Shown piece by piece: positions 15,570 to 16,435 of a stretch of DNA of 16,435 nt. Position numbers and translations under genes: made by a program. The DNA comes from Gemmatimonadota bacterium (lineage in GTDB: Bacteria; Gemmatimonadota; Gemmatimonadetes; Gemmatimonadales; GWC2-71-9). Each line of letters starts with the position of its first letter. The stretch's first letter is position 1. The notes beneath the pieces are model-generated. The model searched no databases, had not been told where the DNA came from, and saw nothing but the letters and a program-made list of their open reading frames with translations. Location of the stretch: the NCBI GenBank assembly GCA_003221085.1, contig QHUD01000041.1:1-16435 (forward strand), in the 5' to 3' direction.

Positions 15570-16435
15570 GTGCGAGCGACGCTCTCTCTCGCCATCCTGC
15601 TTCCGGCGTCGCTCGCCACCCAGTCCCCCGCGCCCGCCAACCGGGCCGTATACCTCGATAACCAGGGCGTCGTGCGTTGGAAAGACAATCGGGAGGAGGT
15701 CACCCTCTTCGGGGCGAATTACGTGCTGCCCACCGCGTCAGATTACCGCGCCGCCGGCTATCTCCATGCCGATCGCAAGAAGATGATCGACGAAGACATG
15801 GCGCAGTTCGCCCGCATGGGCTGGGACGGCCTGCGGCTGACCTTCTGGGGCGACTGGGAGGCGTCCGACTCGGCCGGCAACCTCATCGCGAACGACCATC
15901 TGGATCTGCTCGACTACCTCGTCGCCCGCGCGCGGGAGCGCGGCATCTACATGCTCTTCAGTCCGATCCAGGTGTATGGCTCGAACTGGCCGGACGCCCT
16001 GCAGGACAGCTCCGCGCCGGGCTTCGGCCGGCGCTTCGGCAAGGCCCGCATGGGCACAGATCCCGCCGCCATCGCGGCGCAAGTGAACTACCTGCGCCAG
16101 ATCCTGGATCACGTAAATCCGTACACACGCCTGACACTCAAGGACGAGCCCGCGATCCTCTTCATCGAGCTCGTGAACGAGCCGTGGCATCATCCGGACG
16201 ACCTCCCGGGCTCGATTCACTACATCAACGCCCTCACCGACGCGGTGCGCGGCACAGGGTGCACCAAGCTCGTCTTCTACAACGTGAGCCAGGACTTCAG
16301 GATCGCCGAGGCCATCAGGCGTAGCCGGGCGCAGGGCGTGACGTTCGGCTGGTATCCCACAGGCCTGAACTCGGGCCACGAGCTGGAGGGCAATTACCTC
16401 CCCGCAGTCGACACCTTCCCCGATATGCTGCGCCC
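15570..16435 (+). CDS. GH5-like glycoside hydrolase, 3'-truncated by window edge
   Basis: The frame is open from GTG 15570 to the window end: 288 codons with no stop. The N-end VRATLSLAILLPASLATQS is a cleavable signal peptide without a lipobox Cys, so unlike the two amylases this enzyme is probably free or periplasmic. The mature part begins as a TIM barrel: VTLFGANYVLP, then MGWDGLRLTFWGDWE with R89 in the place of the clan GH-A arginine, and ARERGIYMLFSP. FIELVNEPW follows, with E204 as the expected acid/base of clan A. The nucleophile Glu should lie beyond the right edge. This pattern fits GH5 (cellulase/mannanase-type) or a near relative; the substrate is not evident. GTG follows the amylase stop by 5 bp, with TAGGG overlapping the stop as a weak ribosome site, so it is translationally linked to that gene. 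Confidence 0.82.
   Translation, partial: MRATLSLAILLPASLATQSPAPANRAVYLDNQGVVRWKDNREEVTLFGANYVLPTASDYRAAGYLHADRKKMIDEDMAQFARMGWDGLRLTFWGDWEASDSAGNLIANDHLDLLDYLVARARERGIYMLFSPIQVYGSNWPDALQDSSAPGFGRRFGKARMGTDPAAIAAQVNYLRQILDHVNPYTRLTLKDEPAILFIELVNEPWHHPDDLPGSIHYINALTDAVRGTGCTKLVFYNVSQDFRIAEAIRRSRAQGVTFGWYPTGLNSGHELEGNYLPAVDTFPDMLR

Overview
The window reads as a chromosomal stretch from a high-GC Gram-negative bacterium that uses SusC/SusD-type outer-membrane uptake. Long open reading frames with G/C-rich third positions, TonB-dependent SusC proteins with a carboxypeptidase-D-like N-domain, SusD lipoproteins and a large FG-GAP/ASPIC-UnbV protein fit Gemmatimonadota best. A high-GC Bacteroidota-like or other FCB relative is possible. 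The taxon is an inference, because there is no marker gene. No RNA gene, CRISPR array, transposase, integrase or transcription regulator was seen.

Left module (1-7164). The 3' two thirds of a first SusC gene enter from the left edge and are followed by a first SusD gene (2134-3871). That SusD is broken: its two halves lie in different frames, and about 29 codons expected between them, judged against the intact SusD2 in this window, are missing. Convergent with it, 10 bp away, a lipoprotein gene runs right to left (7164-3882). It encodes an ASPIC/UnbV protein with seven calcium-loop (FG-GAP/VCBS) repeats on each side of the ASPIC domain. Its 3' end also shows a frame break with sequence missing. 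The linker between its two halves is built from two inverted four-copy heptamer arrays, one of which has the canonical G-quadruplex pattern.

Divergent control region (7165-7316). About 150 bp separate the ASPIC/UnbV gene from the second SusC gene. A sigma70-like promoter candidate can be placed on each strand.

Right module (7317-16435). This is a starch/alpha-glucan utilisation locus. A full-length SusC (7317-10313), a SusD (10326-11936) and a GH13 alpha-amylase lipoprotein (11954-13522, apparently starting at CTG) are closely spaced and probably form one operon. A small retropepsin-like aspartic protease gene lies on the other strand (13925-13533). Past it, a second GH13 alpha-amylase lipoprotein (13972-15564) is followed after 5 bp by a GH5-like glycosidase that runs off the right edge.

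Inferred workings: the two GH13 enzymes are lipid-anchored and would cut starch outside or at the outer membrane. SusD2 would capture the maltooligosaccharides and SusC2 would import them using TonB energy. The GH5-like enzyme may act on a beta-linked or branched part of the same material, but its substrate is unknown. The left module looks like a second, decaying SusCD system of unknown substrate. The two frame breaks could instead be assembly errors, and reads would settle this.
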